Source: Alnus glutinosa
Taxonomy: Eukaryota; Streptophyta; Magnoliopsida; Fagales; Betulaceae
DNA: 64,000 nt
Assembly (NCBI RefSeq): GCF_958979055.1
Contig: NC_084891.1
Coordinates: 1,007,001 to 1,071,000, forward strand
Direction: 5' to 3'
The notes under the pieces are model-generated. The model was not told the origin of the DNA. It ran no database searches and saw only the letters and a list, made by a program, of their open reading frames with translations. The position numbers and the translations under genes are program-made. This document shows, piece by piece, positions 10,287 to 22,260 of the stretch. How positions within the stretch are numbered: the stretch's first letter is position 1; each line of letters starts with the position of its first letter.

Positions 10287-12364
10287 ATGGCCACCATCGA
10301 AACACCACTGCTATTAGACACCGTCGATGGCGCCGTTGACTACAAACACCGTCCGGTCCTCCGATCCAACTCCGGCGGCTGGAGATCCGCATCCTTCATC
10401 ATAGGTACGTGACACTCGCACCAAATCTAGCTAACTCTTTTTTCTTTTTCCTTTTGTTTTTTGGAGTTTGACTATTAGGCGCACATGCATATATATTAGG
10501 TGTGGAAGTGGCAGAGAGGTTCGCCTACTATGGCATCAGCTGCAACCTCATAACGTACCTGACTGGGCCGCTGGGCCAGTCCACGGCCACCGCGGCCGAG
10601 AACGTGAACGCGTGGTCCGGCACGGCGTCGTTGCTACCTCTTTTGGGGGCATTCGTGGCCGATTCTTTTCTGGGCCGCTACCGCACTATTGTCATTGCTT
10701 CTCTCATCTACATCCTGGTGAACTTCTCTCTCTCTCTTTCTCCCACTCAGTCTTAATTCTCTCCCCATGTTGAGAATTTATCTGGTAATCCATCTTTGAA
10801 TTGAAACACAGGGACTAGGCTTGTTGACTCTGTCGGCTATGCTTCCTTCTTCAAGCACTTCTTCTGACTACCTAGACACCAAAATTAAATTGGGTTCTGT
10901 AAATCAGCTCCAAGTAATCTTATTCTTTGTATCTCTATATATAGTAGCCGTTGCTCAGGGCGGACACAAGCCCTGTGTTCAGGCTTTTGGTGCCGATCAG
11001 TTTGACGGGCGACATCCAGAGGAGCTCAGAGCCAAAAGCTCATTCTTCAATTGGTGGTACCTTGGTGTGTGTGCGGGTGCCACAGTAACAGTAGTGATCA
11101 TGAGCTACATACAAGACAACCTTAGCTGGGGTCTAGGATTTGGAATCCCTTGTATTGTGATGGTCATTGCTTTGGGTATCTTTTTGCTCGGTACGAGGAC
11201 TTATCGGTATAGTATCAAAGGGAAGGGGAGAAGCCCATTTGTGAGAATTGGTCGAGTGTTTGTTGCCGCAGCGAGGAACTGGCAGACCGCCCCTTCGGCT
11301 GTAGCTACTGAAGAGGAAGCTGGTAGACCCCTCCCGCACCATAGCTCCGAGCAATTCAAGTAAGAGATCGAGCGATTCAATGAAATGCTATTTGATAAAT
11401 TGTTATACGATACCAATACATATTCAATGAGAAGATGTAGCAGAAAATATCAGTCATTATCTTGATTTTTACTGTTACGTCATCCCAATTGGTATAACAA
11501 TATAGTAAATAGATCAGAATTCATTGCAGAGCGATTTTGATCTTCTTAATTTGTTCCAGGTTCCTCAACAAAGCTTTGGCGTCTCCAAAAGAAGGCGAGG
11601 TTTGTACCGTCGATGAGGTTGAAGAAGCAAAGGCAGCTCTCAGGCTTGTTCCAATTTGGGTGACGAGCTTGGGATACGGCATTGTGTTTGCACAAACCAC
11701 AACTTTCTTTACCAAGCAAGGGGCTACCATGGACAGAACAATTTTCCCTGGCTTTGACATACCAGCGGCTTCACTACAATTCTTCATGGGAGTGGCCGTT
11801 GCAGTTTTCATTCCCGTATATGACTTGATTTTTGTTCCTACAGCAAGAGCTTTCACCAGGAAGCCCCATGGCATCACGATGCTGCAGAGAATTGGAACTG
11901 GGATGTTTCTATCTTTCATTTGCATGGTTGTTGCAGCTCTGATTGAAATGAAAAGGTTGAAAACAGCTCAAGAATATGGGCTGGTTGATATGCCAGATGC
12001 GACTGTTCCAATGAGTATTTGGTGGTTGGTTCCTCAATATGTCTTGTCTGGAACTGCCGATGTTTTCACCATGGTTGGTCTGCAAGAATTTTTCTATGAT
12101 CAGGTCCCAATTGAGTTGAGGAGTGTGGGTCTCGCCCTCTATCTCTGTGTTGTTGGAGTTGGGAGTTTTTTAAGCAGCTTTCTTGTTTCTATCATCGAGG
12201 AAGCAACTGGCGGGGATGGGAAAGAAAGCTGGTTTGCTGATAATCTCAACCAGGCTCATCTTGACTATTTTTATTTTCTGCTTGCTGGAATCAGTGCAGT
12301 TGCATTCGCTGCATACTTGTATTTTTCAAAATCTTACATTTATAATAGGCAAAGTACAAGCTGA
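10287..12364 (+). CDS. NPF5.10-like: NPF copy B: NRT1/PTR family (NPF5.10-like) transporter, intact
   Basis: Exons at 10287-10404, 10500-10717, 10812-11359 and 11560-12364 join into an open frame of 562 residues, the usual size for plant NPF carriers. It starts [20 protein letters not shown], a typical short cytosolic N-terminus. Exon 2 carries [12 protein letters not shown] (ExxER, proton coupling in helix 1). Exon 3 carries [20 protein letters not shown] and [12 protein letters not shown]. Exon 4 carries [41 protein letters not shown] and the C-terminal FSKSYIYNR. Introns are short (95, 94 and 200 bp), the most compact gene of the array. An AATAAA lies near 12430. By family it is a 12-helix proton-coupled nitrate/peptide-type transporter. 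This copy stands apart from the C/F and D/G pairs and may be nearest to the ancestral state. Confidence 0.92.
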
Positions 12365-13981
12365 ATACTCAGTTGCAAATGATAATACGAGGAACCTACT
12401 TTGAAACCATGTTAGAACAGTTTAGATGATGAAATAAAGAGGAACTTTGAACATAGGCTACATGGCATTCTATATCTAATGCCCAATGCTTTAAAGTTTT
12501 TTTTTTTCCTTATTCTTGTTCCTCTGATATAATTATATTGAGTAATGCTATATGTATATCACCTGAGAGCCTATGTAGCACGGTCTGTCAGAGCACCCAA
12601 AAACTTCAAACAAAATCAACCACCGACAAAAAAAAAAGAAAAAAAAAATTCCGACCATAAGCAATTTCACCACCCCTAGCCCATAGGAACTAAAAATTGC
12701 AAGAATCTCAACTTGCTTGAAGAAACAAACTAAATCACAAAGAATCGCAATCCAAAAGCCGGTGGCCTTAGGCGGATTTCGGCAGCAGCACTCGGCAGGG
12801 GAGGCTTGGGTGGTTTAGGCATAGATGAGTGGGTGGTAACGAAGAAGGGATTCCTTTTTGGTCGATGGGGATTTTGGTGGGCTGATCCGGTGTTTTTATC
12901 TATATTGTATCTTTGTGTTTTTAGCTGGCTTGTCAAAATTTTATTGGAAGCTGTAAAACATGCCCATCGATCAAGATAGAAGGAGCTCTCAACTTTAATT
13001 GGGACAATGTCTAAAAAGAGGAAAAAATTAAGGGTGGCTTGGCCACTTCCTTGGCCAAATGGGGCCGAGGTGGCTTTTGCCAAATTGGCTGCATCTCAAA
13101 TAAATTTGGATATACTTATTGCTAGCTTGCTTATTTGCGGATTTTGCAAACCTTAATTTTTTTTTTATTTTTTTTTTGGGGGGTTTGTAGTCTGTCATGT
13201 TAGCCGATGGAGGAATAAAACTTGAGGGTGTTGTCTTGTTTTTTGACCGGATGAAGGGGAAATTTTTTTGGGTTTGCTTTGTTTTAGATTTTCGTGTATA
13301 AAGTTTCAAATGTATGATCTTCTCCTATTTTTCTTGATACATGCCAGCATACTTCCAATTTTTGTGCATGTTGGACCGTGCGTGTAGCTTTAGAAAATGG
13401 AATGTTCAAGTTTAAGTGGAGTAAGAATAAGGTGATACAGACAAAATGTGGCACAAAACTTACCATATATATCATATTTATTTCCATAGTTGAGTCGTTC
13501 TCAGGGAGTAGAAGTCAATTTGTGATCATGGAAAATGCTCCAATAGTCATAGAGGGAAGGCTGTAGTGGTTTGGTTAATGTCAGTTTGTGAATTTGAAAT
13601 GATTTGATCTCATGTTATGATACTATTTGTTAGAAATTTACAACGTGTTGATAGTTTAAAGATTTTGTTACTACAAGAATCTAATGATTTATGAGCTTGC
13701 TTATATGGTGAGTAATACAAAAAATTTATTGTAGTCAATGACTGTTGATGCTTATAGTAAGATGGTTATCATATAGTACTAGCAGGTGGTGTTTCTAAAT
13801 GTTGCGAGTATATTAGTGTATATTACCTCCAATAGAGAAGCAAATAGCTAAAAATGGTGCCCTTTTTTGGGGTCAACAATTAGGGAATATTTGGCTCATT
13901 TTGGTGTACTGTTTGCTTCCAAATTTACAGTCCATCGCATCTTCATTTAAATGCCATGCACCTGTACATTTTTGTCAATTC
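12365..13981. other. 3' flank of copy B, no gene seen
   Basis: Apart from a likely poly(A) signal near 12430, I recognise nothing coding. Open frames on the - strand near 12730-13309 have no known motif and low-complexity composition. Confidence 0.45.
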
Positions 13982-14204
13982 TAATGTTGGCTATATCAAA
14001 TAGAAACAACAATAGCCAAATGCTAAGTTATTTCCGGAAGAACTGCTTTTGTGGATTCCCTCGAAGAAACTCTGGCAGCAAAGAAAAGCTAATTCTTGCA
14101 GCAGGATTTCACACTACAGAACTTGTTTCCCGACAAATATAAATGGATTGTCTGGTCCTCAATATGTCTCTCAGCTGAACCAGCTCTTAAACTCGGCCAT
14201 CACT
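13982..14204. repeat. ~220 bp block duplicated at 34126-34348
   Basis: From TAATGTTGGCTATATCAAAT to CTCTTAAACTCG(G/A)CCAT the two copies are nearly identical. The copies follow NPF B and NPF remnant E respectively, so they mark homologous positions in two duplicated blocks. Function unknown. Confidence 0.75.
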
Positions 14205-14600
14205 ACAAAAATACTGACAATTGGACGCGTGTTTACAGTACTAATTATTGTAGACACACGTCCAATTTGACACGTGTCTAATTGTACAGCCGCCACAATT
14301 GGATGCGTGTATTTAATACACGCGTCCAATTGGACACGCGTATTAAATACACGCGTCCAAGTTGACACGTGTATTTAATACGCGTGTCCAATTGGACACG
14401 TGTATTAAATACACGTGTCAAACTGTTATTTTTTTTTCAAATATAATTTTTTTTAATTAAATAGAATTTCAACAATTGGATACGCGTATTAAATACACGT
14501 GTCAAAGTGTTATTTTTTTCCAAATATAATTTTTTTTAATTAAATAGAATTTCAACAATTGGGAACGTGTATTTAAATACACGTCCCGGATTGGTGTAGG
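14203..14600. mobile_element. CACTA-like transposon end with a palindromic subterminal array
   Basis: CACTACAAAAATACTGACAA at 14203 matches the usual end of plant CACTA (En/Spm) elements. It starts exactly where the duplicated block at 13982 departs from its sister at 34348. It is followed by a dense array of alternating inverted motifs such as ACACGCGTCCAATTGGACAC and ACACGTGTATTTAATACGCG, typical of subterminal repeats. The opposite end was not found, so the right boundary is uncertain and the element may be truncated. Confidence 0.6.
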
Positions 14601-14657
14601 CAGGCGCGCGGGAATTATCCCGCGCCCACCTGATGACCATTCTTAATTTAAGTTTCA

Positions 14658-14662
14658 AAAAG

Positions 14663-14711
<49 letters not shown>

Positions 14712-15105
14712 CACTCTCGTTTGCTCTCTCTCTCTCTATGCGCGCTCTCACTATTCTTTCTCTCTCTCTCACTGTATCGCTCTCTCTCACTCTCTCTGTA
14801 TCGCTCTCTCTCACTCTCTCTGTACCACCGGCCAGCTTCTCGACCACCGTGTGGTCGGCCTTCCCTCCGGCCAGCTTCCCGACCATCGCTCTCTCTGTCT
14901 CTGTCTCTGCCTCTCGCTCTCTCTCACTCTCTCGCTCTCTGTCTCTCGCTCTCCGTCAACACTGGACCATCGGCCAGCTTCCTGACCACCGTGTGGTCGG
15001 CCTTCCCTCCGCCCTTCCCGACGTCTGTCGCTCGCTCTCTCTCTGTCTCGCTCTCTCTGTCTCTCACTCTCTCTCGTCAATACTGGACCACCGGCCAGTT
15101 CTAAG
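14658..15105. repeat. Poly(T) tract and CT-rich low-complexity block
   Basis: About 50 Ts, then long (CT)n runs. They are interrupted twice by the same GC-rich motif (CCAGCTTC..GACCACCGTGTGGTCGGCC, near 14832 and 14972). Open frames here are artefacts of the repeat. Confidence 0.65.
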
Positions 15106-15489
15106 TGGACGACGAGTTGGTTCTGCATGTGTTTCGTATAGCAATATTCAATATCTTTGATTTTGGCAATATTTTAAATAACAGATATGTTCTTCTTTTT
15201 TTTTTTAAAGCAATATTTTTGATTTTGGCAACGTGTATTCTTAACACGTATCAAAAGTCCGTTCTTTTTTTTTCTTCTCTCCTGCGGGTTTGTAACAAAA
15301 GTCTCCATGTATATAATAAAAGTCTTCATCTTAATTTTCTTCCTTCAATGCAATATCTTCCCAGACTTCTCTTCTTTCTTCAATATCTTGTAGGTCCCAC
15401 GTAGTTGGTAAATAAAGGCCTTCTTTGATATTTAATTTGTCTCTTCTTTCTTTCTTTTATGTGCTGCACCGTTTCCTTTTTGTTATTTG

Positions 15490-15640
15490 AGGGGTGCTAC
15501 ACATGCACCCCTCATCTACCCTTCATCCTCCATTTACAATAAAAAAATTGATCAGAGACACTTTTTTACTTAAAATCAATTTTTTTTAAGAAAAAGAGGT
15601 GAACAAAGGAGAGATGAGGGAATGATTTTTAGCATTTCCC
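15490..15640. mobile_element. MITE, ~150 bp
   Basis: GGGGTGCTACACATGCACCC at the left pairs with AATGATTTTTAGCATTTCCC at the right, with CCCTCATCT-type sequence inside both arms. Similar in design to the elements at 9837 and 53520. Confidence 0.5.
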
Positions 15641-16629
15641 TTGTTCTCTCTTTGTAGGTTGTAGCTACGAATTGGCCCCACCTTCAGGTTCTCTTCTCTT
15701 CACATGGTCTTTTTATTTTTTCCCGCAATCGAGACAGTGGCTACAACATGAAGCTTACAACCAAAACAGACAGTACAGTTCAGCTCAAAACTACAACATA
15801 AGCTTGCTGCCCAAACGGGACCTATAACTTCCACAGCTTTGAAAGTCTAACAGATCGAACACGCATCTGAACTTTGTTCTTCTCTTTGTTGCAGCTGGCA
15901 AAGCGATGAATTTTTCTTGCTTTTTTATTGCTGCCCCTCTTTTAAGGGCTGAGAAATTTATTTAGTCAAATATTTCACAGCTAAATAAGCATTGTCAGTG
16001 CAATAGTGTTCTAACGGTGAGGTTTGGTAGGCATATTGTCAACACACGAGGAGACAAAAAAATTACTTCAATTTTGTCAAATGTCAACACACACGCAAAC
16101 GATTCAGACGAAACTACAAAAATTACTTCAATATTTCTTACACAACTTTTCCTTTACGGCGTGTGGTTGGTCTCTCACTTGAAATGGCCATCTCTACGAT
16201 CGAGGCCCCGCTGCTATCAGACACCGTCTATGGCGCCGTTGACTACAAAGGCCGTCCGGTCCTCCGATCAACCTTCAGCAGCTGGAGATCCGCATCCTTC
16301 ATCATAGGTAACACTCGTTCCGAACCTAACTCATAATAAGCAAACGAAGGATTTTTGTTTGTTTTTTTTTTTTTTGGTGAGTTTGACTAATTAGACACGT
16401 GCATATATATTAGGTGTGGAAGTGGCGGAGAGGTTCGCGTACTATGGGATCAGCTGCAACCTCATAACGTACCTGACTGGGCCGCTGGGGCAGTCCACGG
16501 TCACGGCGGCCGAGAACGTGAACGCGTGGTCTGGAACGGCGCAGCTGCTGCCTTTGTTGGGTGCATTTGTCGCCGATTCTTATCTGGGACGCTACCGCAC
16601 CATTATTATTGCCTCTCTCATCTACATCC

Positions 16630-16661
<32 letters not shown>

Positions 16662-16748
16662 ATTTCTGCGCCACTAAATCAAATAAATTGCAAGACCATT
16701 AAGAGATTAGAATCCTTTTGAGTGCTCGAGTTGTTAAAATTTTAAAGA

Positions 16749-17199
16749 GGGAGGACTCGTTTATAATATCTGAACTTTCGTCCCTTTTGAATGGGGTAAT
16801 AAACTTTAAAATAACTTAATTTACGGTATTTATTTTTTAAAAAGTTTCAAATTTCAGTATCGTTATAATTTTTTATTAAATTCTATTAAAATTTTTAAAA
16901 TACTCATCTTTTTTAGGAAAAAAGAAAAATTTGCTAGGATTTAAGTGTTGGTTAAAATTTAACGGAATTTGTAATACTCGTATATAAATCTTTGAAAAAA
17001 TTTCTATTTTTTTTGTTTTTAAAAAAATAAACATAGAAATATTTTAAAATTTTTGATAGGATTTAACGGAAAATTCTAACGGATGATTGACACTGTAACT
17101 TTCTGAAAAATAGACACCTTAAATTGAAATGTTTTAAAGTGTAGGTACATTCTTTCAAAATGGATGAAAATTCAAGAGTTATAAGTAAAGTTCTCTCCT
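16749..17199. mobile_element. Long-inverted-repeat MITE in intron 2 (copy C)
   Basis: TTATAATATCTGAACTTTCG on the left is mirrored by AAAATTCAAGAGTTATAAGT on the right, with about 170 bp of imperfect arms. Orthologous copies lie in intron 2 of D (26224-26640), F (40178-40648) and G (48701-49115), so the insertion predates those duplications. Confidence 0.6.
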
Positions 17200-17386
17200 T
17201 TAATTATTAATTTAAATTAAACGGTTTAATTTTACTCTCTCAGTTCAGGATTTGTCCTTCTCTGTAAGTTTTTTTTGTTTGGACAAATAGATATGCACTA
17301 CATGCTATACAAATGTAAGGAAACTCAAATGGACATAAATTTCCCTTCAACCCCATCTATAATCGAGAAGTATATATTTTTTTTTT

Positions 17387-18056
17387 GGAAAAGTACATAT
17401 AATCCCTTCAAACTATAATTACATTGTTAATGTCCTCTCCAAACTATCAATTATATCAATATCTCTCCTAAACTACCAAAAAAAATGTCAATGTCACCAT
17501 AATGACAAAAATACCCTTCATAAAATTATTAAAATAAAATAAAAACTAAAAAAAATTATTAAAAAAATATAAAATAACAAAAACTTATACAAAAATAATA
17601 GTAAAAATAAAAATTTAAAACTAGTTTTTCTTTTCTTTTCTTTTCGTTAAAAAAAAAAATTATAATTTTCAGTTTTTTTTTCGTTTTTTTTTTTTAAAAA
17701 AAATTGTTTTTTAATTTAATAAAAAAAACAGGTTTTTCTTTTTTCTTTTTCGTTTTTTTTTTTAAATTGTTTTTATAATTTTCAGTTATTTTTTCGTTTG
17801 TTTTTTTTTTAATTTTTTTAATTTTTAGTTTTTTAATAAATATTTTTTTTTTTTAGTTTTAGTTTTTTTTTCGAATTTATAAGGACATTTTTGACTTATT
17901 CAAAAAAATTTATGGTCATTTTTGTCCTTTTGTTGGTCTTAGGGGGAGACGTTGACATTTTTTAGTAGTTTAAAGAGGGACATTGGAACAATTGGTAGTT
18001 TGAAAAGTATATTGACAATAGAGTGGTAGTTTAAAATGGATATATGTACTTTTTCC
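17387..18056. mobile_element. MITE found only in copy C intron 2
   Basis: The left end GGAAAAGTACATATAATCCC pairs with GGATATATGTACTTTTTCC on the right. The same spot in F, D and G is continuous (GAAGTATATACTTTTTTAAT). The right flank TACTTTTTT resembles the T-rich left flank, consistent with a ~9 bp target duplication. Same family as 9217-9782. It arrived after C and F separated. Confidence 0.65.
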
Positions 18057-18128
18057 TACTTTTTTAATACCTCTCAAGGGACATACAATAGTTTTATAGG
18101 CCGAGAATTTGGATTAAATTTATGTCGA

Positions 18129-18647
18129 AATCAAATTTAGTCCTAGTTTTTAATGCTATTTTAATTTAGTTTTTAAATTTTTAATTTAAATAACCTGGAC
18201 CTTTAAGTTTTCTTCTTATTTTTAATAAGTTTCTTTGTTAATCTACCGTATGTCCAATTAATTAACGTTACGTCACACTAGAGAGGCAGTCGTCAGCTCG
18301 CTATGAGACATTGCCACTTCCAAAAGAAAGGCCGCACCCCTCATCGAGTGAGGTGTGGGCCCCTTGCTGGTCAGTGGTGGCCAATTACATATTTTCTTTA
18401 AATAAAAAAAAAAATAACTTTTTTTAAATTTTTTATTTATGGTATATTTATAATTTAAAATAATTATGTCACATAATGTATAATTGACACATGACGTGTC
18501 AAACGAGAGTCATGCGACATATAATTAATTAATTGGATAGTAGGTTGACGGAAAGATCTATTTGACCTAATTTCAACCTAATTGTTCAAATTAAAAATCT
18601 AGGTACTAAATTGAAATCACGTGAAATCCTAAGGACCAAATTTGATA
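18129..18647. mobile_element. Long-inverted-repeat MITE in intron 2 (copy C)
   Basis: ATCAAATTTAGTCCTAGTTT on the left and CCTAAGGACCAAATTTGAT on the right are complementary. The similarity runs inward about 150 bp through CCAATTAATTAACGTTACGT and AATTAATTAATTGGATAGTA. The core is a GC-richer ~100 bp (GCCGCACCCCTCATCGAGTG). Shared by D (26896-27414), F (40872-41352) and G (49372-49894). Confidence 0.65.
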
Positions 18648-20481
18648 TTTTCAAAAATATAATTATACCCCTTAGATCAAAAAAAAAAAAAAAAAAAAAA
18701 AAAAAGAGAGTCAAAAACCGAAAAAACGAAGTAAAAAATGTATTTTCACGTCCATTTCTGTTATCTATTGGAAAGAAAGGTTGATGGTTGTCTTGAATTT
18801 AGAAGGAATTCAAACTTAGAACAAAAATATATTAAATTGAAAACTTGGATCTTAAAGTCAAATGACGAAAAGCCCAAGGCCTAACCTGATTTCCCTAGCA
18901 TTTATCATTAAATGTGATATAATAAATAAATAAAAAATAACTATAAAAAAAATAAAAAATATCCCAAAAAAAATAAATGTTGAAGCTGTTTTATCTGAAT
19001 TTTGGGTGGAATGCCTTGTTAACGACGTGGGTTGGGATGATGATGATCACAGGGACTAGGCTTGCTGACTCTGTCAGCTATGCTTCCTACTGGAGACACC
19101 AAAATTTCGTTAGGTTCTTCAAATCAGCTGCAAGTAACCTTGTTCTTTGTATCTCTATATCTTGTAGCCGTTGGGGAAGGTGGACACAAGCCTTGTGTTC
19201 AGGCTTTTGGAGCCGATCAGTTTGATAGGCAAGATCCAGAGGAAAGCAAAGCCAGAAGCTCATTCTTCAACTGGTGGTTTCTGGGTGTATGTGGGGGTTC
19301 TGCAGTAACAATTTTGGTCCTAACCTATGTACAAGAGAACCTTAGCTGGGGTCTGGGATTTGGGATCCCTTGTATAGCAATGGTTGCTGCACTGGGTGTT
19401 TTCTTGCTTGGTACCAGGACTTACCGGTATACTACTAAAGGGGATGAGGAAAACCCATTTCTGAGAATTGGTCGAGTGTTTGTAACTGCAGTTAGAAATT
19501 GGCGGACTACACCTTCGGCGATCGCTTTTGAAGAGGAAGCTCACGAACCCTGCCGCACCATAGCTCTCAACAATTCAAGTAAGAAAAATGCTTGTCATCT
19601 AATTCTATGGATATATCAAAAGGAAATGGAAAATACTAACCATTTTGGATCTCCAATGTGGCAGGTTCCTGAATAAAGCTTTGCTGTCCCCAGATGGTTC
19701 AAAAGAAGTTGGCAAGGTTTGTACTTTCAGTGAGGTTGAAGAAGCAAAGACTGTTCTTAGGCTTGTTCCCATATGGGTTACAAGCTTGGGATACGCTATT
19801 GCGATTGCACAGATCTCAACTTTCTTTACCAAGCAAGGTTCTACCATGGATAGAACAATTTTTCCCGGCTTTGAAATACCAGCTGCTTCGCTGCAATGTC
19901 TTGTTGGCCTGTCCGCTATTCTCCTCATTCCCATATATGACTGCATCGCCGTTCCTATTGCAAGGGCTTTTACGAGAAAACCGTCCGGCATCACGATGTT
20001 ACAGAGAATTGGAACTGGGATGCTTATATCTGCGTTTAGCATGGTAGTTGCAGCTCTAGTCGAAATGAAAAGGCTGAAAACTGCTAAAGAATATGGACTG
20101 GTTGATATGCCAGATGTGACTGTTCCAATGAGTGTGTGGTGGTTGGTTCCTCAATATGTCTTGTGGGGAGCTGCTGATGTTTTCACCGCGATTGGCCTCC
20201 AAGAGTTCTTCTATGATCAGGTCCCAACTGATTTAAGGAGTCTGGGTCTCGCCCTCTACCTCAGTATTATTGGCATTGGGAGCTTTTTAAGCAGCTTTCT
20301 AGTCTCTGTCATTGAGGAAGCAACCGGCAGGGATGGCCGAGATAGCTGGTTTGCTGATAATCTTAACAGGGCACATCTTGATTACTTTTACTGGCTGCTT
20401 GCAGGAATCAATGCAGTAGCATTGGCTGCCTTCTTGTGTTGTGCAAAATCTTACATTTATAATAGGCCAAGTACAATCTAG

Positions 20482-21999
20482 ATTCAGTCATCATCTTCCT
20501 TTCACTTCAAATATATGGAGGGTTAAAACCCTAAAATGCAGTGTCAGTATGCTCTCATTATCGCTGCAGTATAATCCTTGCAAGATGCAAGTAGCATATG
20601 GGATGGGAGGCTTCTATTGAAAGGTTAGTCAAAGTGTATCCATTTGTAAATAAACTGTGTGCTCATCATTCTATTAGAACTTTGTTAGGAACCTATACAA
20701 TAATTAAGCTATATATTACAATAAATTAAGTAATTTCCCTGCTAGGTTAGGATTATTTTCCTCTATAAATTCAATGTATCAATCTATTTATTTCTCTGTT
20801 TTTCATTCGTTTTCTCCTATCCTAGTTCAACGGTTCTTACCAAACTTTAAAGCCTCCAAAGATCCGTGTGGATACCCATCTAGAGCAGGCTTTGTTTAAT
20901 GCATGAATTTTGTACACTCCGATTGGATGAAAGGGATTTATGGGGAAAAGAAATTGATTCCCCCGAAAAGAAATTAAAAACAAAACAATTTTCTTAATAC
21001 TTTTTAAAATACAAAAGGCTTTTCAAATGTGCTCCTCATCAAAAAAAACACTTATCACCTTTAAATGGGTAAATATATTTAAACACTTTGAAGTAACTAT
21101 CATTTTTAACTTAACCTCACGAATCGATATGTGTGACATTTAGATACAACAAACTATTATTTTATGCCAAAAATGCCACTTTGTTAGCGTCGTCTATTAT
21201 GTTGGATGGAAAAGTGATCACGGGCTTTGCACGTGACCATTTTGACCCAAAACTTCCTAAAATATTTATTTTTCAAAAAAAACAAAAAAAAATCATAATG
21301 AAATTAATAAAATGAAAAGTAAAATAAAAAATTGACTAAAATCTTTTTTTTTTTTTTTTTTTTTAAAAAAAAGAAGAAAAACATCCCACCCCCATCGTTG
21401 GCGCCATCAGTGGTCGTGCCCCCTTGGGGATGGGGGTGACTCATGAGGGGTGGTTTGGCCTCCTCTACGCTCAAATTCATTTTTTTTAGAGGCAAGTTTT
21501 TTAAAGGGCAAATTTGATTTTTCAACTGTCAAAATGGATAGTTTCAAAAGATATTGGTCAAATTGATCACATGCAAGACATATGACCAGTTTTCCATCCG
21601 TTATAATGGCTGACGCTAATGGATTGGCATTTTTTTATACAAAATGATAGTTTGATATATTCAAGTATCAAAAAAAAAAGTATCACTCTTGTCAGTTCGT
21701 ATGGTTAAATTGAAACTAATAAATTTATCCAAAAATATTTTTTTAAAAAAAATACAAAACCAATTCCAATAATTTCACTTAGTTGCAAATAGCTCATTAG
21801 AGTTAAAAAAGTGACTAAACATTTCTTAGGGGTAAACAAAAAACACAAATAGGTCTTTGGACACGTTTTTCATTAGTAAATTAGACAGAAACCATTAAAG
21901 TGTCATGTCAGCATCAATAATATTATAACACTTTTTTTAGAATAAAAAATACAAAATTTAAAAACAAAAACAAAAAAAAATTAAAAATAGAAAAATAAC
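20482..21999. other. Duplicated 3' flank of copy C
   Basis: Near-identical sequence follows D (29256 on), F (43164 on) and G (51725 on). It begins ATTCAGTCATCATCTTCCT and contains AATAAA at 20649. No gene is seen. F has lost about 790 bp of it. Confidence 0.7.
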
Positions 22000-22260
22000 A
22001 CGACTCAGCCTTCTTCACCATGTCAGCATCCTCATTGTTGTTGTCCAACGACATCGTCGCACTTACACCCACAAGCCTCTGTAGCTCCCTCGAGATGTTG
22101 CTACTGCTAACTGTGAGCTCATCGAAGGCCTGAGAAAGATCCAAAAACTCCTTTATCTCCTCCATCCCAAATGATGACTCAGGCCTATGCGATTTGCTGT
22201 ACTGCAGTGCCAGATTGCTCTCAGCTGCATGTCGATGCCCAAGTCAATCAGGTTCTCCAA
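22000..22260 (-). pseudogene. Unrecognised gene fragment, copy 1 of 4
   Basis: A - strand frame reads MEEIKEFLDLSQAFDELTVS, then SRELQRLVGV and SLDNNNEDADMVKKAES. Copies follow D (30775-30994), F (43905-44166) and G (53825-54080). The stretch is GC-richer than its surroundings and codon-like, but short. I do not recognise the parent gene, and which strand was coding is not certain. The C, F and G copies begin at the same point; the D copy is cut by an LTR. Confidence 0.45.

Larger units (their letters stand above)
16184..20481 (+). pseudogene. NPF copy C: NRT1/PTR transporter with a one-base deletion, probably non-functional
   Basis: Exons at 16184-16307, 16414-16631, 19053-19578 and 19665-20481 match the other copies. 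The start is [20 protein letters not shown]. Exon 2 has an intact [12 protein letters not shown]. Near 19545 the sequence is CTCACGAACCC where D and G have CTCACGGAACCC and F has CTCACAGAACCC. The one-base loss shifts the end of exon 3 and gives a stop at the start of exon 4. If translated, about half the carrier would be made, without the C-terminal six helices. Exon 4 itself is still open and well conserved, so the damage is recent (or a sequencing error). Exon 3 also lacks six codons relative to D/G (PTGDTK versus [12 protein letters not shown]), a trait shared with F. AATAAA lies at 20649. Confidence 0.8.

Noticed and set aside
12730-13309. - strand open frames downstream of copy B
   Set aside because: No recognised motif, no homologue elsewhere in the window and a skewed composition. 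Not supported as genes.
14633-15160. Long open frames in the CT-rich block
   Set aside because: They are Ser/Leu repeats produced by (CT)n low complexity and are open in several frames at once.
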